Under the pieces are notes generated by a model. The model made no database searches. It had not been told where the DNA came from and worked only from the letters and a program-made list of their open reading frames with translations. Positions 1-8,753 of a stretch of 64,000 bases of DNA are shown piece by piece. Each line of letters starts with the position of its first letter. The stretch's first letter is position 1. Made by a program: the position numbers and the translations under genes. Origin of the DNA: Fulvivirga sediminis (GTDB taxonomy: Bacteria > Bacteroidota > Bacteroidia > Cytophagales > Cyclobacteriaceae); the NCBI RefSeq assembly GCF_016757215.1, contig NZ_JAESIY010000011.1, positions 62,001 through 126,000 on the forward strand. Reading direction: 5' to 3'.

Positions 1-684
1 ACAGATCGTACACAGGAGATGTTAGATCAGCTAGAGGTACAAAATGTGTTTCAAGCAATTCAGGGTTGTGGTATTTCTCGTGAGCTAGGGCAGCAGAAGG
101 CTAAAGGTGAATACGTGCTATTAGCAGATGCTGATTGCCTTTATCCTCCTTTGTGGGTAGATGTTATGATGAAATACTTGAAAAAGCCTGGTGTTGTAGT
201 GGTGTATGGTAAGCACTCATTTTTGGGTGATGAAATAGTTCCAAGATGGAAGTTTTCATTTTACGAACTGGGTAAAAGTGTTATTACAGAGATAAGACAT
301 GTAAAAAGACCTTATTTGAATGCTTATGGTATGAGTATGGGGTACTTGAAGAAATTTGGATTGCAAGAAGGTTTTGTAACTAGAAACATAAGGGGAGAGG
401 ATGGAAGAATGTGCCTGGATCTTATGAAGCACGGTAAGGTTATGATGGTAAGAGATGGGCGAAGTCGTGTTTGGACCAAAGAACGGAATTTTGAGAAAGA
501 TGGAGGTTTATTCAATTCAATTCAGAAAAGAATGTTGAGAGAAGCGGTGAGGTTAAGTGAATACTTCAAAAAACCAGTGCCTCATGATACGAAAACTTCT
601 GAGAATAATGAATTAACGACGGAGGAATATAAATCCGCTTTAAAATCAAAATTAGGTTTAAAGAAAAGTAAATCTTCAAAATAG
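1..684 (+). CDS. Glycosyltransferase family 2 (5' end outside window)
   Basis: The reading frame is open from base 1, so the gene starts upstream and only its C-terminal part (about 227 codons) is present. The visible part has the GT-A hallmarks of a family 2 glycosyltransferase: a GISRELGQQKAKGEY segment followed by LLADADCLYP, whose acidic cluster matches the DxD-type nucleotide-sugar/metal site, and a later IRGEDGRM segment that fits the acceptor-side ED motif. The tail (last 45 residues) is lysine-rich and charged, so this is probably a cytoplasmic or membrane-associated enzyme. It lies 13 bp upstream of a second glycosyltransferase and is likely co-transcribed with the next two genes, in a surface glycan pathway. 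The sugar and acceptor cannot be told from sequence. Confidence 0.85.
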   Translation, partial: TDRTQEMLDQLEVQNVFQAIQGCGISRELGQQKAKGEYVLLADADCLYPPLWVDVMMKYLKKPGVVVVYGKHSFLGDEIVPRWKFSFYELGKSVITEIRHVKRPYLNAYGMSMGYLKKFGLQEGFVTRNIRGEDGRMCLDLMKHGKVMMVRDGRSRVWTKERNFEKDGGLFNSIQKRMLREAVRLSEYFKKPVPHDTKTSENNELTTEEYKSALKSKLGLKKSKSSK

Positions 685-697
685 AAATTAAAAAAGT

Positions 698-1588
698 ATG
701 GCAATAGATAAGGCTTCCGTCAAAAAGAAATGGATGAATTTTGCGGAAAGAAAGCTCAGGCTTTTTAGAGATAAATTTGTAAGAAAATATAATAAGGAAA
801 AATTACCAACAGAAATATATAATGAAGATCAAAAGTTTTATTCTATAACTTTTTGCATAACTTGTATGAACAGACTCTTTCATTTGAAAGAAACGCTGAA
901 GAAGAATATAGAAGACAATATTAAATACCCTAATGTGGAATTTGTTTTGATTAATTATAACTCTCAAGACGGGTTGGACGAATGGGTTAAGAATAATATG
1001 CAGAAATATATTGATCAAGGTATTTTATCGTATTACCATACCACGGAGCCCAAAAACTTCCATGCTTCTATTGCCAAAAATCTGGCTCATAAGGTAGGTA
1101 AGGGAGAAATCCTATGTAATTTGGATGGAGATAATTTTACTGGAAAAGATTTTGCGTATTATATTAACTATATGATAAACAAACACGGAGAAAATGTGTT
1201 GCTTCATTTTAAAAAGAAACCATTTTGGGGCACTGAAGGCAGAATTGTTATGTCACGAGTTAACTTTTTTAAATTAGGAGGGTATGATGAAACGTTTTTG
1301 CCTATTGGCCATGAAGATCATGATTTGATTAATAGGGCTAAGGCTTTCGGACTAGAATACCATAACATACAAATAGAAAATTTCCTCAGATACCTCAGCA
1401 ACTCTACTTTAGAAAAATCCATTAACTGCGACGAAGACCCAGAGAACTACTATAACTATGAATCTGGAAACAGAAAAGTTTCCGATGATAATATAGCCAA
1501 TAATAAACTGGTGGCTAATCTTGAGGCGGGATGGGGAAAGGTTCCTCTAAGCAAAAATTTTGACAAAAACTTTTTAATATACGAATGA
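698..1588 (+). CDS. Glycosyltransferase, GT2-like with C-terminal galactosyltransferase-type motif
   Basis: A protein of 296 aa. After a basic N-terminal leader of about 45 residues it has a GT-A domain beginning ITFCITCMNRLFHLKETL, followed by VLINYNSQDGLDEW. The GEILCNLDGDNFTG segment carries the DGD nucleotide-sugar site. The later GGYDETFLPIGHEDHDLINRA segment matches the Glyco_transf_7C motif (GGxDExxxGWGxED type) that binds acceptor and catalytic base in beta-galactosyltransferase-like enzymes. It overlaps the next gene by 4 bp (ATGA), which implies translational coupling. It probably acts in the cytoplasm on a lipid-linked or surface glycan intermediate. Donor and acceptor are unknown. 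Confidence 0.85.
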   Translation: MAIDKASVKKKWMNFAERKLRLFRDKFVRKYNKEKLPTEIYNEDQKFYSITFCITCMNRLFHLKETLKKNIEDNIKYPNVEFVLINYNSQDGLDEWVKNNMQKYIDQGILSYYHTTEPKNFHASIAKNLAHKVGKGEILCNLDGDNFTGKDFAYYINYMINKHGENVLLHFKKKPFWGTEGRIVMSRVNFFKLGGYDETFLPIGHEDHDLINRAKAFGLEYHNIQIENFLRYLSNSTLEKSINCDEDPENYYNYESGNRKVSDDNIANNKLVANLEAGWGKVPLSKNFDKNFLIYE

Positions 1589-2352
1589 AACCAGGATACA
1601 ACTTTGAAAATGTTGGTCTATTAATTACTCACTATAACAGGAGTAAATCTTTAGAAAGATTACTTAAAAGCTTCAAGGATTATGGGGTTAGTTTTGGTCA
1701 AATTGTGGTGTCTGATGATAATAGTAAACAAGAGCATCAGAATAGAATAAATGACCTTAAAAATATATATGGCTTTGAATATATTACAACCACTCAAAAT
1801 AAGGGTTTGGGAAACAATATTAATAAAGGGCAGGATCTTATAAAGACTCCATATACTTTATATGTGCAGGAGGATTTTTATCCTAAAGATTCATTTCCGG
1901 AGAAGTTAGCTAGTACACTTCAATATATGGAGGATGATAATAGTTTAGACGTAGTAAGGTATTATGCTTATGGGGCATATCCATACCTAGAAGATTTTAA
2001 GGATGGTTTTGCTACAATGAGCTTCAAGGTACTTTACCCTGGATATGGTAAGTTCTTTTACTATAGTGATCATCCTCATTTAAAAAGGACCTCATTTTTT
2101 GAGAAGTTTGGTAGGTACGCTGAAGGACGTAATCCTGAGCAGACAGAATATAGAATGATGATGTCGTTTTTAAAGAATAAAGGAAAGGGAATTTTTTATA
2201 AAGATCATAAGAGCTTGTTTCATCATGGCAATAGTGAGGATGAGCCAAGTACGATGCAAAGAAATTCATTGAGAAGAAGTAAAAATCCCGTTATTTCTTT
2301 TGTTAGAGATATTTATAGGCATGTAAAGTTCAATTTTGATTATCTTTTTTAA
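1585..2352 (+). CDS. Glycosyltransferase family 2
   Basis: A protein of 255 aa whose start overlaps the previous stop (ATGA). The N-terminus NVGLLITHYNRSKSLERLL followed by IVVSDDNSK is the typical family 2 GT-A opening, and TLYVQEDFYP supplies the acidic metal/nucleotide-sugar motif in the DxD position (QED). No transmembrane segment is evident. It is the last gene of the three-glycosyltransferase run, and its stop codon lies inside a strong hairpin that ends the transcription unit. The role is inferred to be transfer of one sugar during assembly of a surface polysaccharide or glycan. Specificity is unknown. Confidence 0.85.
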   Translation: MKPGYNFENVGLLITHYNRSKSLERLLKSFKDYGVSFGQIVVSDDNSKQEHQNRINDLKNIYGFEYITTTQNKGLGNNINKGQDLIKTPYTLYVQEDFYPKDSFPEKLASTLQYMEDDNSLDVVRYYAYGAYPYLEDFKDGFATMSFKVLYPGYGKFFYYSDHPHLKRTSFFEKFGRYAEGRNPEQTEYRMMMSFLKNKGKGIFYKDHKSLFHHGNSEDEPSTMQRNSLRRSKNPVISFVRDIYRHVKFNFDYLF

Positions 2353-2367
2353 TCAAAATTGAACTTT
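2325..2367. terminator. 18-bp perfect hairpin, bidirectional terminator
   Basis: Arms at 2325-2342 and 2350-2367 are perfect reverse complements (18 bp) around a 7-nt T-rich loop. The right arm contains the stop codon of the upstream glycosyltransferase. Because the flanking genes converge (plus gene ending 2352, minus gene ending 2381), one hairpin can serve both strands. Confidence 0.75.
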
Positions 2368-2380
2368 AGCCTATCTGGGG

Positions 2381-3868
2381 TTAATACCCTGTTTCTATGG
2401 CCCCGGGCTCAAAACCAGTACCTTGGGGTCTTTTATTACCCTTGAAGTCGAAGTTTATTCCAAATTCAGAGACATCTGTTCCTACTCCAATAAGAGGAGA
2501 GTCCGCTGTTAACTCAAAATCAATAGAGCCTTCATTGAATAGCACCGAGTTTATATCTCTTGTGAAATAATTATTTCTCAGATCAATTTTCACTTTATCA
2601 CTTAATTTGTGAATATAAGAGTCATTACCTTTTTTTGAAGTATTGTCTTTTTCATACTGGTCAAATGCCCCTGGGTTTACAATAATATTATTGATGATAT
2701 GGTTCATATCAACTTTATCAGCATAAATTTTAATCCCATCCACCTTAGGGTTTACTATTGTATTGTTAATGAAGCTAAACCCTGAACCTGTAGTATAACG
2801 TTCGTCACAAAAAATCCCATTTTGTCCTGGACTTACAATCACATTATTGAAAACCACATTATCTCCCAAGCCAAGCACTATTATTCCGTTACCTGGGCCA
2901 TCTGCTATATAATTATTAAAGCATAATCCGCCTGTACCTTCACCTATTTGTATCGCGTTGTTTTGAGATCCTTTATTTTCTCTACCGTAGTGCTCTATAT
3001 GATTGTCATGAATGCTGGCACCTTGCGTGGCACAACCTACTTGTATTGATTCCCAGCCAGAATTAATAATTCTGTTTCGTGCTACTTCTAATCCTTTAAT
3101 TTCATGTGGGTAAACAACACCACATTGGCTTGTTTTTTTTCCATTAGCGAAAAATGAGTTGCCGATATACATACCTTCACCTCCGGTTTCATGAATATAA
3201 TTGTCATGGAACTTGACATCTCTCATCGTAAAATTGCCTTTTTGTGTAGCAGGATCACAATAAGGGTCAGTTTTAGCCATAATGCCGGCAAAGCCTATAT
3301 CATGAATTTCCATGTGGTCAACTTCAAAGTTAGTACTAAGATCACTAATTGAAATTCCCTGCGTTTTAGTATTACTCAGTTTTATTCCAAAAGCATGATC
3401 ATTGGAGCCTGTGCCTGTAACTCTGAAATGGCTACTTTTACCAATATAAATAGCATAGTCTTTACCCGGCAAGTCTACTATAGCCTGTCCTCCGCAGTTA
3501 GTTATTATCACTGGGTTAGCTGCAGTACCGTGAATATTAGAGAGGCTAATTGGTTTTTCGTAGGTAACAGCTGCATCTAAGCATATGACGTTTCCGGGTT
3601 TAACACCTTTCTTATCACCGTCAAAGCCGTAGACGGAACCTGAAATAAAAAAATCGCAAGTGGAACAGTCAGTAGGAGCACAGCTACCATCATTAATAGA
3701 AGCCTCTGGATTATAATTATTTGCTAGTACGTTAGTGCAGCCGGGTGAGCCTTTTTCAAACTGATAACGAGGTAACCCATCATCCGATCGGCAGGAGAAG
3801 AGACTGGAAATGAATAAAATAAATGCTACAGACACGAGTTGGTTAGTTTTGTTTTTGATTGATAACAT
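2381..3868 (-). CDS. Lipoprotein with right-handed parallel beta-helix
   Basis: A protein of 495 aa. The N-terminus has a signal peptide with a lipobox ending LFISSLFSC, so it should be a lipoprotein. Next is GCTNVLANNYNPEASINDGSCA, a small motif common in secreted Bacteroidota proteins, and a Cys-rich CSTCDF stretch. From about residue 100 onward there are repeated N/G-rich strands (for example HDNYIHETGGEGMYIGNS, NNIIVNPG) of the PbH1 beta-helix type seen in polysaccharide lyases and other carbohydrate-active proteins. It is transcribed toward the 2325-2367 hairpin. It may bind or cut an extracellular polysaccharide, but no catalytic residue set can be assigned, so the enzymatic role is a guess. 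Confidence 0.8.
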   Translation of the reverse strand: MLSIKNKTNQLVSVAFILFISSLFSCRSDDGLPRYQFEKGSPGCTNVLANNYNPEASINDGSCAPTDCSTCDFFISGSVYGFDGDKKGVKPGNVICLDAAVTYEKPISLSNIHGTAANPVIITNCGGQAIVDLPGKDYAIYIGKSSHFRVTGTGSNDHAFGIKLSNTKTQGISISDLSTNFEVDHMEIHDIGFAGIMAKTDPYCDPATQKGNFTMRDVKFHDNYIHETGGEGMYIGNSFFANGKKTSQCGVVYPHEIKGLEVARNRIINSGWESIQVGCATQGASIHDNHIEHYGRENKGSQNNAIQIGEGTGGLCFNNYIADGPGNGIIVLGLGDNVVFNNVIVSPGQNGIFCDERYTTGSGFSFINNTIVNPKVDGIKIYADKVDMNHIINNIIVNPGAFDQYEKDNTSKKGNDSYIHKLSDKVKIDLRNNYFTRDINSVLFNEGSIDFELTADSPLIGVGTDVSEFGINFDFKGNKRPQGTGFEPGAIETGY

Positions 3869-3925
3869 AACGTTAACTTTGGTTACGGCGTATGCTTTTA
3901 AGAGCCGAATTTTAAATTTTATCTT

Positions 3926-4492
3926 TTAGTTAGGCGCACTATTAATCTTCTGTAGCTCTGCTTCTATTTTTTCTTGTTTCTCTAGCAAGATATTTTTTAT
4001 AGTTTGCTTTGCTACAGGTACACTAATAGTTGTTAAGTAATCGTTTTGATTCAAATATTGTAACCCTTTCTGAATTTGTTTTGACTTAATTCTGTGTGTA
4101 AAATAATCTCTAAATAATTCTATATTCACACTTTTGATAGATATGTTCGTTTTTATTACATCAAATGCTTGCTCTACATTACTAATTTTCTTTTCGTTTA
4201 GTTCAGCAATGACATTTTTTACTTGATCAGGATCTACTTCATCTACAATTTTAAGAAGCTGATCAAACGTTAAATCTAGCTCATGAAGCTCCTGTGGTAG
4301 TTTGTCAATGGCAGCATTAATTTCTTCTTTTTTTTCTGTGGCAACTTTATTTAGAGGACCTGGGACCCATGTTTTTTGGTCGGAGGTTAATGCTTTAGCC
4401 ATCTCTTTTGGTAGTATGTGGTATACATAAAAGTAAGCAGCTCCTGCTATTATTATGGCCAAAATTAATAGTGAATAAAGTAATCTTTTCAA
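3926..4492 (-). CDS. Membrane-anchored protein of unknown function
   Basis: A protein of 188 aa that I do not recognise. It has one N-terminal hydrophobic segment (about residues 5-27, LLYSLLILAIIIAGAAYFYV) after a basic MKR, consistent with a signal anchor and a periplasmic body. The rest is charged and mostly helical in character, with a VDEVDPDQVKNVIAELNEKK segment, and no cysteines or catalytic motif are seen. It begins 2 bp after the stop of the beta-propeller gene at 4495-5388, so the two are almost certainly co-transcribed and may work together. Confidence 0.7.
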   Translation of the reverse strand: MKRLLYSLLILAIIIAGAAYFYVYHILPKEMAKALTSDQKTWVPGPLNKVATEKKEEINAAIDKLPQELHELDLTFDQLLKIVDEVDPDQVKNVIAELNEKKISNVEQAFDVIKTNISIKSVNIELFRDYFTHRIKSKQIQKGLQYLNQNDYLTTISVPVAKQTIKNILLEKQEKIEAELQKINSAPN

Positions 4493-4494
4493 AT

Positions 4495-5388
4495 TTATTT
4501 GCAGTTTAAAGTGGTTAAAATATTGGAGATATCATACTCGTATAAGTTTCCACCTAAAAGTCCCTGAAAAAGTTCGTCTGTAATGATCAAAGTGTTAGCA
4601 TCTTTAAATGCTACTGCCTCCTTCTGACTGAAGTTTTGCATATTTACCTCTTTTACTTTTCCTTTGAAAAAATTGTTTCCTTCAAAGCAGGTGAAGAGCC
4701 AGAATTTTCCATGACTTAACAATATCAGCTTTTTTTGGTCTCTACTTAAGGCTGCTCCCGTGATCCAGTTTTCGAACATAGGACCATCACCTAGAGATAG
4801 GGAGTCTATAAGTTTAGCTTCTACCTCTGTTTCGTAATTGTTAGCCGGTAGAACGTAAAGCTTTACGTTACCTTTAAACGGTTTCTCTCTACTTTTACTG
4901 AATAGGTATAAAGAGTCTTGATAAGCAATCATGGCTTCAATATCAAAACTCATTTTATTTTCAGGAGGTGGGAATTCTTTTTGATCTGATAACCTAAATC
5001 GGATGATTTTGGCGGTTACAATATTTTTAGTGACGCTGTCAATATTATCTATTCTATAGATTCTAAGGTTTTTTCGTTTATTATGGTTGTTCCCAAAATC
5101 GCCTACAAAAAGATTGCCTTTTTGATCGAGTGCCAAGTCCTCCCAGTCAATGACAGAATGATTTAGATGGATAGCTTTTATGATTTGGCCAGTAGTATCA
5201 ATTCCATATACTACAGGCAAACCATGGTCATTAATAGTCCATATAGTGTTTGATTTGGAAACCTCAATGCCTGAGGAGCTTTGTAATGTTTTAGAAAGCT
5301 TCCCCAGTGTTTTGAAATGAGGATTCTGTGCACTGGTTAGGTGCACAGAAAGCAGTATGATAGTGCTTAAGGATGTTAATAGCTTCAA
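4495..5388 (-). CDS. Secreted beta-propeller protein (SdiA-regulated/phytase-like esterase family style)
   Basis: A protein of 297 aa with a cleavable signal peptide (LSTIILLSVHLTSAQ). The body has the blade pattern of a beta-propeller: SSGIEVSKSNTIWTINDHG, WEDLALDQKGNLFVGDFGNN, DIEAMIAYQDSLYLFSKSR, and ITGAALSRDQKKLILLSHG. This WEDLA/DFGNN pattern is common in Bacteroidota proteins annotated as SdiA-regulated or esterase-like. No catalytic set can be assigned and the ligand is unknown. It forms a tight pair with the anchored protein downstream (2 bp gap). An inverted repeat lies in its signal-peptide codons. Confidence 0.75.
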   Translation of the reverse strand: MKLLTSLSTIILLSVHLTSAQNPHFKTLGKLSKTLQSSSGIEVSKSNTIWTINDHGLPVVYGIDTTGQIIKAIHLNHSVIDWEDLALDQKGNLFVGDFGNNHNKRKNLRIYRIDNIDSVTKNIVTAKIIRFRLSDQKEFPPPENKMSFDIEAMIAYQDSLYLFSKSREKPFKGNVKLYVLPANNYETEVEAKLIDSLSLGDGPMFENWITGAALSRDQKKLILLSHGKFWLFTCFEGNNFFKGKVKEVNMQNFSQKEAVAFKDANTLIITDELFQGLLGGNLYEYDISNILTTLNCK

Positions 5389-5455
5389 AAGTTTGTTTCA
5401 ATTTTGGTTGAAACTATAATGTAAAGCCATTAATTGATAAAAAACAACAAGAACA

Positions 5456-7060
5456 CTATTTTAAAGTATAAACTTCAACATGGTCTGTTCCATAGCCAGT
5501 AGGAGCAGGGAAGGTTAAGTCTATTTTATAGTTATTCATCATACATTCTCTAACAGCATAAGGGAAAAAGCTATCTACTGTAGGCATATCTTCGAATATA
5601 ATAAGGTCGTATTGTTTATTAGCTACTTTTTCGCAGAGCATATCTACTTCTCTATCAAAAAGCGCTACATCTTTATGATACCATAATGGATAATTAGGGC
5701 CAGATTCTAAATCATAATCCCATTCGTAGGCTAGGAAGGTGAGATTGCTCATATTGAGAACTTTCATATCACCTTTTTTGAAAGCATCTAGTTTTTCGGT
5801 TTCTTCTAAGCCCTCAATGGTCTTTTGGGGTAATTTTATATGCTTTAATGATTTATATTTAGATAGTTGCCAAATAGTGGGTTCTACCTTTACTGTATCA
5901 GATTCCGCCATCCAATTGCCTTTAGCTACCGCATCTTCAGGTAATTCTGTCCAGCTTTTTGGTAATACTTTCTTTATTGCTCCAGAGCCATATTTCCAAT
6001 AATTTTCTGATCTCCAGATGAAAATGAAAACACAGAAAAACAGGAATAATCCTACTTGAGAAAAGTTATACCTTGCAGGAAGGCTATGTAAAAGATAAGC
6101 CACGCCGAATGTAGTAAAATAGTAGTTGACCGTGACAGGGCTGAAACTAGTTGTTTGTATGATTAATGCTTGAAAAAGCAAGCCAATAGTAAGTAGAGAG
6201 AATATGACTTCTGTTTGATTTTGTATAAATTCTTTGATGTTGTTGAACCTGAAAAATATAGCAGCTAAGCATGCTAATAAAAAGAATTTCTCCCAAACTG
6301 ATTCTCCGAAAATATCACCCAATAGTATGAAAATGTTTATTCTAGAATAGTGAGGCGATTGCCCATAGTTAAACCAGTAAGAAAAATCATATTGTAGAAA
6401 TGGCACTATGAATAGTAATAGCCATGCGGCGAAAGCGCCAAAGAATATTAAAGGTGTATCTAATCTTTTATTAATGAATGAGTAATAAAGCACGATGACA
6501 GATATAATGATTAATGCTAGTCCTCCACCATCTTGCTTAGTAAATATACTTAGGCAGGTAAAAAAGGCTGCTACTATTAATTGCCAAAAACTGTCTTTCG
6601 TAGTGGTGTACCTTATGATAAAGAAAATAGCAAAAATTTCAAATATAAATACCGTATGATTATACCAAGGCCAAAAATTTATAAGAACAAAAGTGAGGCA
6701 CATTACTAAGATTGATAGAAATACCTTAGCTTCGCTCATCTTTAGCATTTTGAATATTGATGATATAGCAAGTAACGATAAAACATTTAAAAAAGCCTGG
6801 GCTATAATTAGGGTGTGCATGTAAGGGCCAAAGATCTTAAAAAAGATAGCTGGTATAAGCCAAAACCCAAAACCGAGCGGCATTCCAAAGTCTTTAAACG
6901 GAATTTGCCCTAAGTACATTCTGTAGGCACCTTCCCATGTAAGGAAGATGTTTACCCGGTACGGTAGGTTAATCAATAATGGTAAGCTGCTGAATGCAAG
7001 AATTATAAAAATTCTCAAATAGACAATGTGCCTTTCTTTAAGTTTTTGTTGTAGAATCAT
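5456..7060 (-). CDS. GT-C type polytopic membrane glycosyltransferase (ArnT/GT39-like)
   Basis: A protein of 534 aa with roughly ten hydrophobic segments in its first 370 residues and a soluble C-terminal part of about 160 residues. The first extracytoplasmic loop, LTWEGAYRMYLGQIPFKDFGMPLG, matches the pattern of GT-C enzymes, in which an acidic residue in loop 1 precedes a 'GxxPYxDF' segment. Such enzymes transfer sugar from a polyprenyl-phosphate donor on the periplasmic face. It is divergently transcribed from the UbiA/SDR/HAD operon 79 bp away, which would make a polyprenyl-phosphate pentose. That pairing suggests, but does not prove, that this is the transferase using that donor. Confidence 0.75.
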   Translation of the reverse strand: MILQQKLKERHIVYLRIFIILAFSSLPLLINLPYRVNIFLTWEGAYRMYLGQIPFKDFGMPLGFGFWLIPAIFFKIFGPYMHTLIIAQAFLNVLSLLAISSIFKMLKMSEAKVFLSILVMCLTFVLINFWPWYNHTVFIFEIFAIFFIIRYTTTKDSFWQLIVAAFFTCLSIFTKQDGGGLALIIISVIVLYYSFINKRLDTPLIFFGAFAAWLLLFIVPFLQYDFSYWFNYGQSPHYSRINIFILLGDIFGESVWEKFFLLACLAAIFFRFNNIKEFIQNQTEVIFSLLTIGLLFQALIIQTTSFSPVTVNYYFTTFGVAYLLHSLPARYNFSQVGLFLFFCVFIFIWRSENYWKYGSGAIKKVLPKSWTELPEDAVAKGNWMAESDTVKVEPTIWQLSKYKSLKHIKLPQKTIEGLEETEKLDAFKKGDMKVLNMSNLTFLAYEWDYDLESGPNYPLWYHKDVALFDREVDMLCEKVANKQYDLIIFEDMPTVDSFFPYAVRECMMNNYKIDLTFPAPTGYGTDHVEVYTLK

Positions 7061-7139
7061 AGAAAAGATTTGTTAAAGCCATATATTTAAGCGACAATAT
7101 AAATATATTAAGGTGGTGCCTTTTGGGCTAAAAAATTAG

Positions 7140-8012
7140 ATGATGTTGGTGTTTATTAAGTTGTTAAGAGCTGGTCAATGGGTTAAAAATTTATTCATAT
7201 TTATTCCTGCTTTTTTCGCAGGGGTTTTATTTGATGTATATAATTTTTCATTGTTAATAACCGCTTTTGTGGCCTTTAGTTCTGTTGCGAGTGCAATATA
7301 TATATTTAATGACTACAATGATATTCAAGAGGATAGAAATCATCCTGTAAAAAGGTATCGTCCATTAGCCTCTGGTGAAGTGGCTGAGGGGGCGGCGCTC
7401 ACGGTAATGCTAGGCTTACTTATTTTTGGGTTATGCATTGCTTATTTAGTGAATATATCCTTTTTCATTATTCTAATGAGTTATTTGATTATTAACTTCG
7501 GTTATTCTCAAGGCTTAAAACGCATTTCTATTCTTGATATTATACTTATTGCTGTTGGCTTCGTACTAAGAACTCTAGCCGGAGCTGTGGTGGCAAATGT
7601 GTTGGTGAGTCATTGGCTCATAATCATGATCTTTTTATTGGCCTTATTTCTGGCTTTAGCCAAAAGGCTGGATGATGTAATAGTCACTGAGCAGGGCGAG
7701 GGCAGAATGAGCCGAGTGAATGCCAAGAAGTATAATTTGCAATTTATACATTCAGGTATTTCTATGCTTTCGGCCGTGATAGTGGTAGCATATGTAATGT
7801 ACACACTTTCGGACGATGTGCCAGAGTATTTTTCTTCTGACTGGTTATACTTTACAAGTATATTTGTAATTACCGGTATTTTGAGGTATTTACAAATTAC
7901 ATTAGTGGAAGGCCAAAGTGGTTCACCTACTCAAATTCTTTATAAAGATAAATTCACTCTGATCAATATTGTATGCTGGCTGGTGAGTTTCTTATTTATT
8001 ATCTATTTCTAA
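7140..8012 (+). CDS. UbiA-family polyprenyl-phosphate phosphoribosyltransferase-like protein
   Basis: A protein of 290 aa with about eight membrane segments. LRAGQWVKNLFIFIPAFFAG is the opening characteristic of the decaprenyl-phosphate phosphoribosyltransferase (DPPR synthase) branch of UbiA. The Asp-rich motif reads NDYNDIQEDRNHPVKRYRP (residues 57-75), and a second conserved region YSQGLKRISILDIILIAVGF follows. Enzymes of this branch join phosphoribosyl pyrophosphate to a polyprenyl phosphate at the cytoplasmic face, the first step toward polyprenyl-phospho-arabinose or -ribose. It heads a three-gene operon (9-bp gap, then a 4-bp overlap) with a DprE2-like reductase and a HAD phosphatase, which fits that pathway. 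A quinone or heme prenyltransferase is less likely given the motif and context. Confidence 0.85.
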   Translation: MMLVFIKLLRAGQWVKNLFIFIPAFFAGVLFDVYNFSLLITAFVAFSSVASAIYIFNDYNDIQEDRNHPVKRYRPLASGEVAEGAALTVMLGLLIFGLCIAYLVNISFFIILMSYLIINFGYSQGLKRISILDIILIAVGFVLRTLAGAVVANVLVSHWLIIMIFLLALFLALAKRLDDVIVTEQGEGRMSRVNAKKYNLQFIHSGISMLSAVIVVAYVMYTLSDDVPEYFSSDWLYFTSIFVITGILRYLQITLVEGQSGSPTQILYKDKFTLINIVCWLVSFLFIIYF

Positions 8013-8021
8013 AATACCTTT

Positions 8022-8753
8022 ATGCAGACAGTTCTAATATTGGGAGGCACTTCCGATATAGCCTATGAATTAGCTAAAACTCATATTGCAAAGCAAGATG
8101 AAGTAATTTTAGCCTCTAGGAATATCGCTAATCTTGAGGTTATTCAAAGTGATTTAAAAATACGATATGAAGGGGAGGTGCAGGTAGTGAAGTTTGATGC
8201 GACTGATACCTCTAGCCATAGATCTTTTTTTTCAGGATTACCTGATTCAATAAGTGTCGTCTACTGTCTTTTTGGGTATCTTGGAGATAATGATTTAGCT
8301 AAGACATCATGGGCTGAAGCTCAGCAGATAATAAATAGTAACTATGTAGGAGCTGTGTCTATTTTAAATATAATTGCCGAAAATTTTGCTAAAAAGAGAG
8401 AAGGGGTGATAGTAGGAGTCAGTTCGGTAGCTGGGGTGAGAGGAAGACAAAGTAATTATATGTACGGAAGTGCTAAGGCGGGCTTTACTGCATACTTGTC
8501 AGGCTTGAGAAATAGTTTGTATAAAGATGGTGTGCATGTGCTCACAGTACTACCCGGTTTTATGGACACAAAGATGACTGCAGGCATGAATTTACCAAAG
8601 TTGCTAACTGCATCTCCTGAAAATGCAGCCCAAAAAATAGCTAAGGCTGCTCAGAAGAAGAGAAACATCGTTTATGTACTAGGTAAATGGAGGTATATAA
8701 TGATGATAATTAGTAGTATTCCTGAGCCTATTTTCAAAAAGCTAAAACTGTGA
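8022..8753 (+). CDS. SDR oxidoreductase, DprE2-like (polyprenyl-phospho-pentose 2-keto reductase)
   Basis: A protein of 243 aa. It has a Rossmann start LILGGTSDIAYELA (a variant of TGxxxGIG), the catalytic SSVAGVRGRQSNYMYGSAKAG segment with Ser and YxxxK, and LPGFMDTKM after it. The 'SSVAG-R-RQSNYMYGSAKAGF' arrangement resembles DprE2, the NAD(P)H-dependent reductase that completes epimerisation of polyprenyl-phospho-ribose to arabinose. It sits between the UbiA enzyme and a HAD phosphatase. The FAD oxidase partner DprE1, which makes the 2-keto intermediate, is not in this window. It must lie elsewhere, or the reductase works on another keto sugar. Confidence 0.8.
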   Translation: MQTVLILGGTSDIAYELAKTHIAKQDEVILASRNIANLEVIQSDLKIRYEGEVQVVKFDATDTSSHRSFFSGLPDSISVVYCLFGYLGDNDLAKTSWAEAQQIINSNYVGAVSILNIIAENFAKKREGVIVGVSSVAGVRGRQSNYMYGSAKAGFTAYLSGLRNSLYKDGVHVLTVLPGFMDTKMTAGMNLPKLLTASPENAAQKIAKAAQKKRNIVYVLGKWRYIMMIISSIPEPIFKKLKL

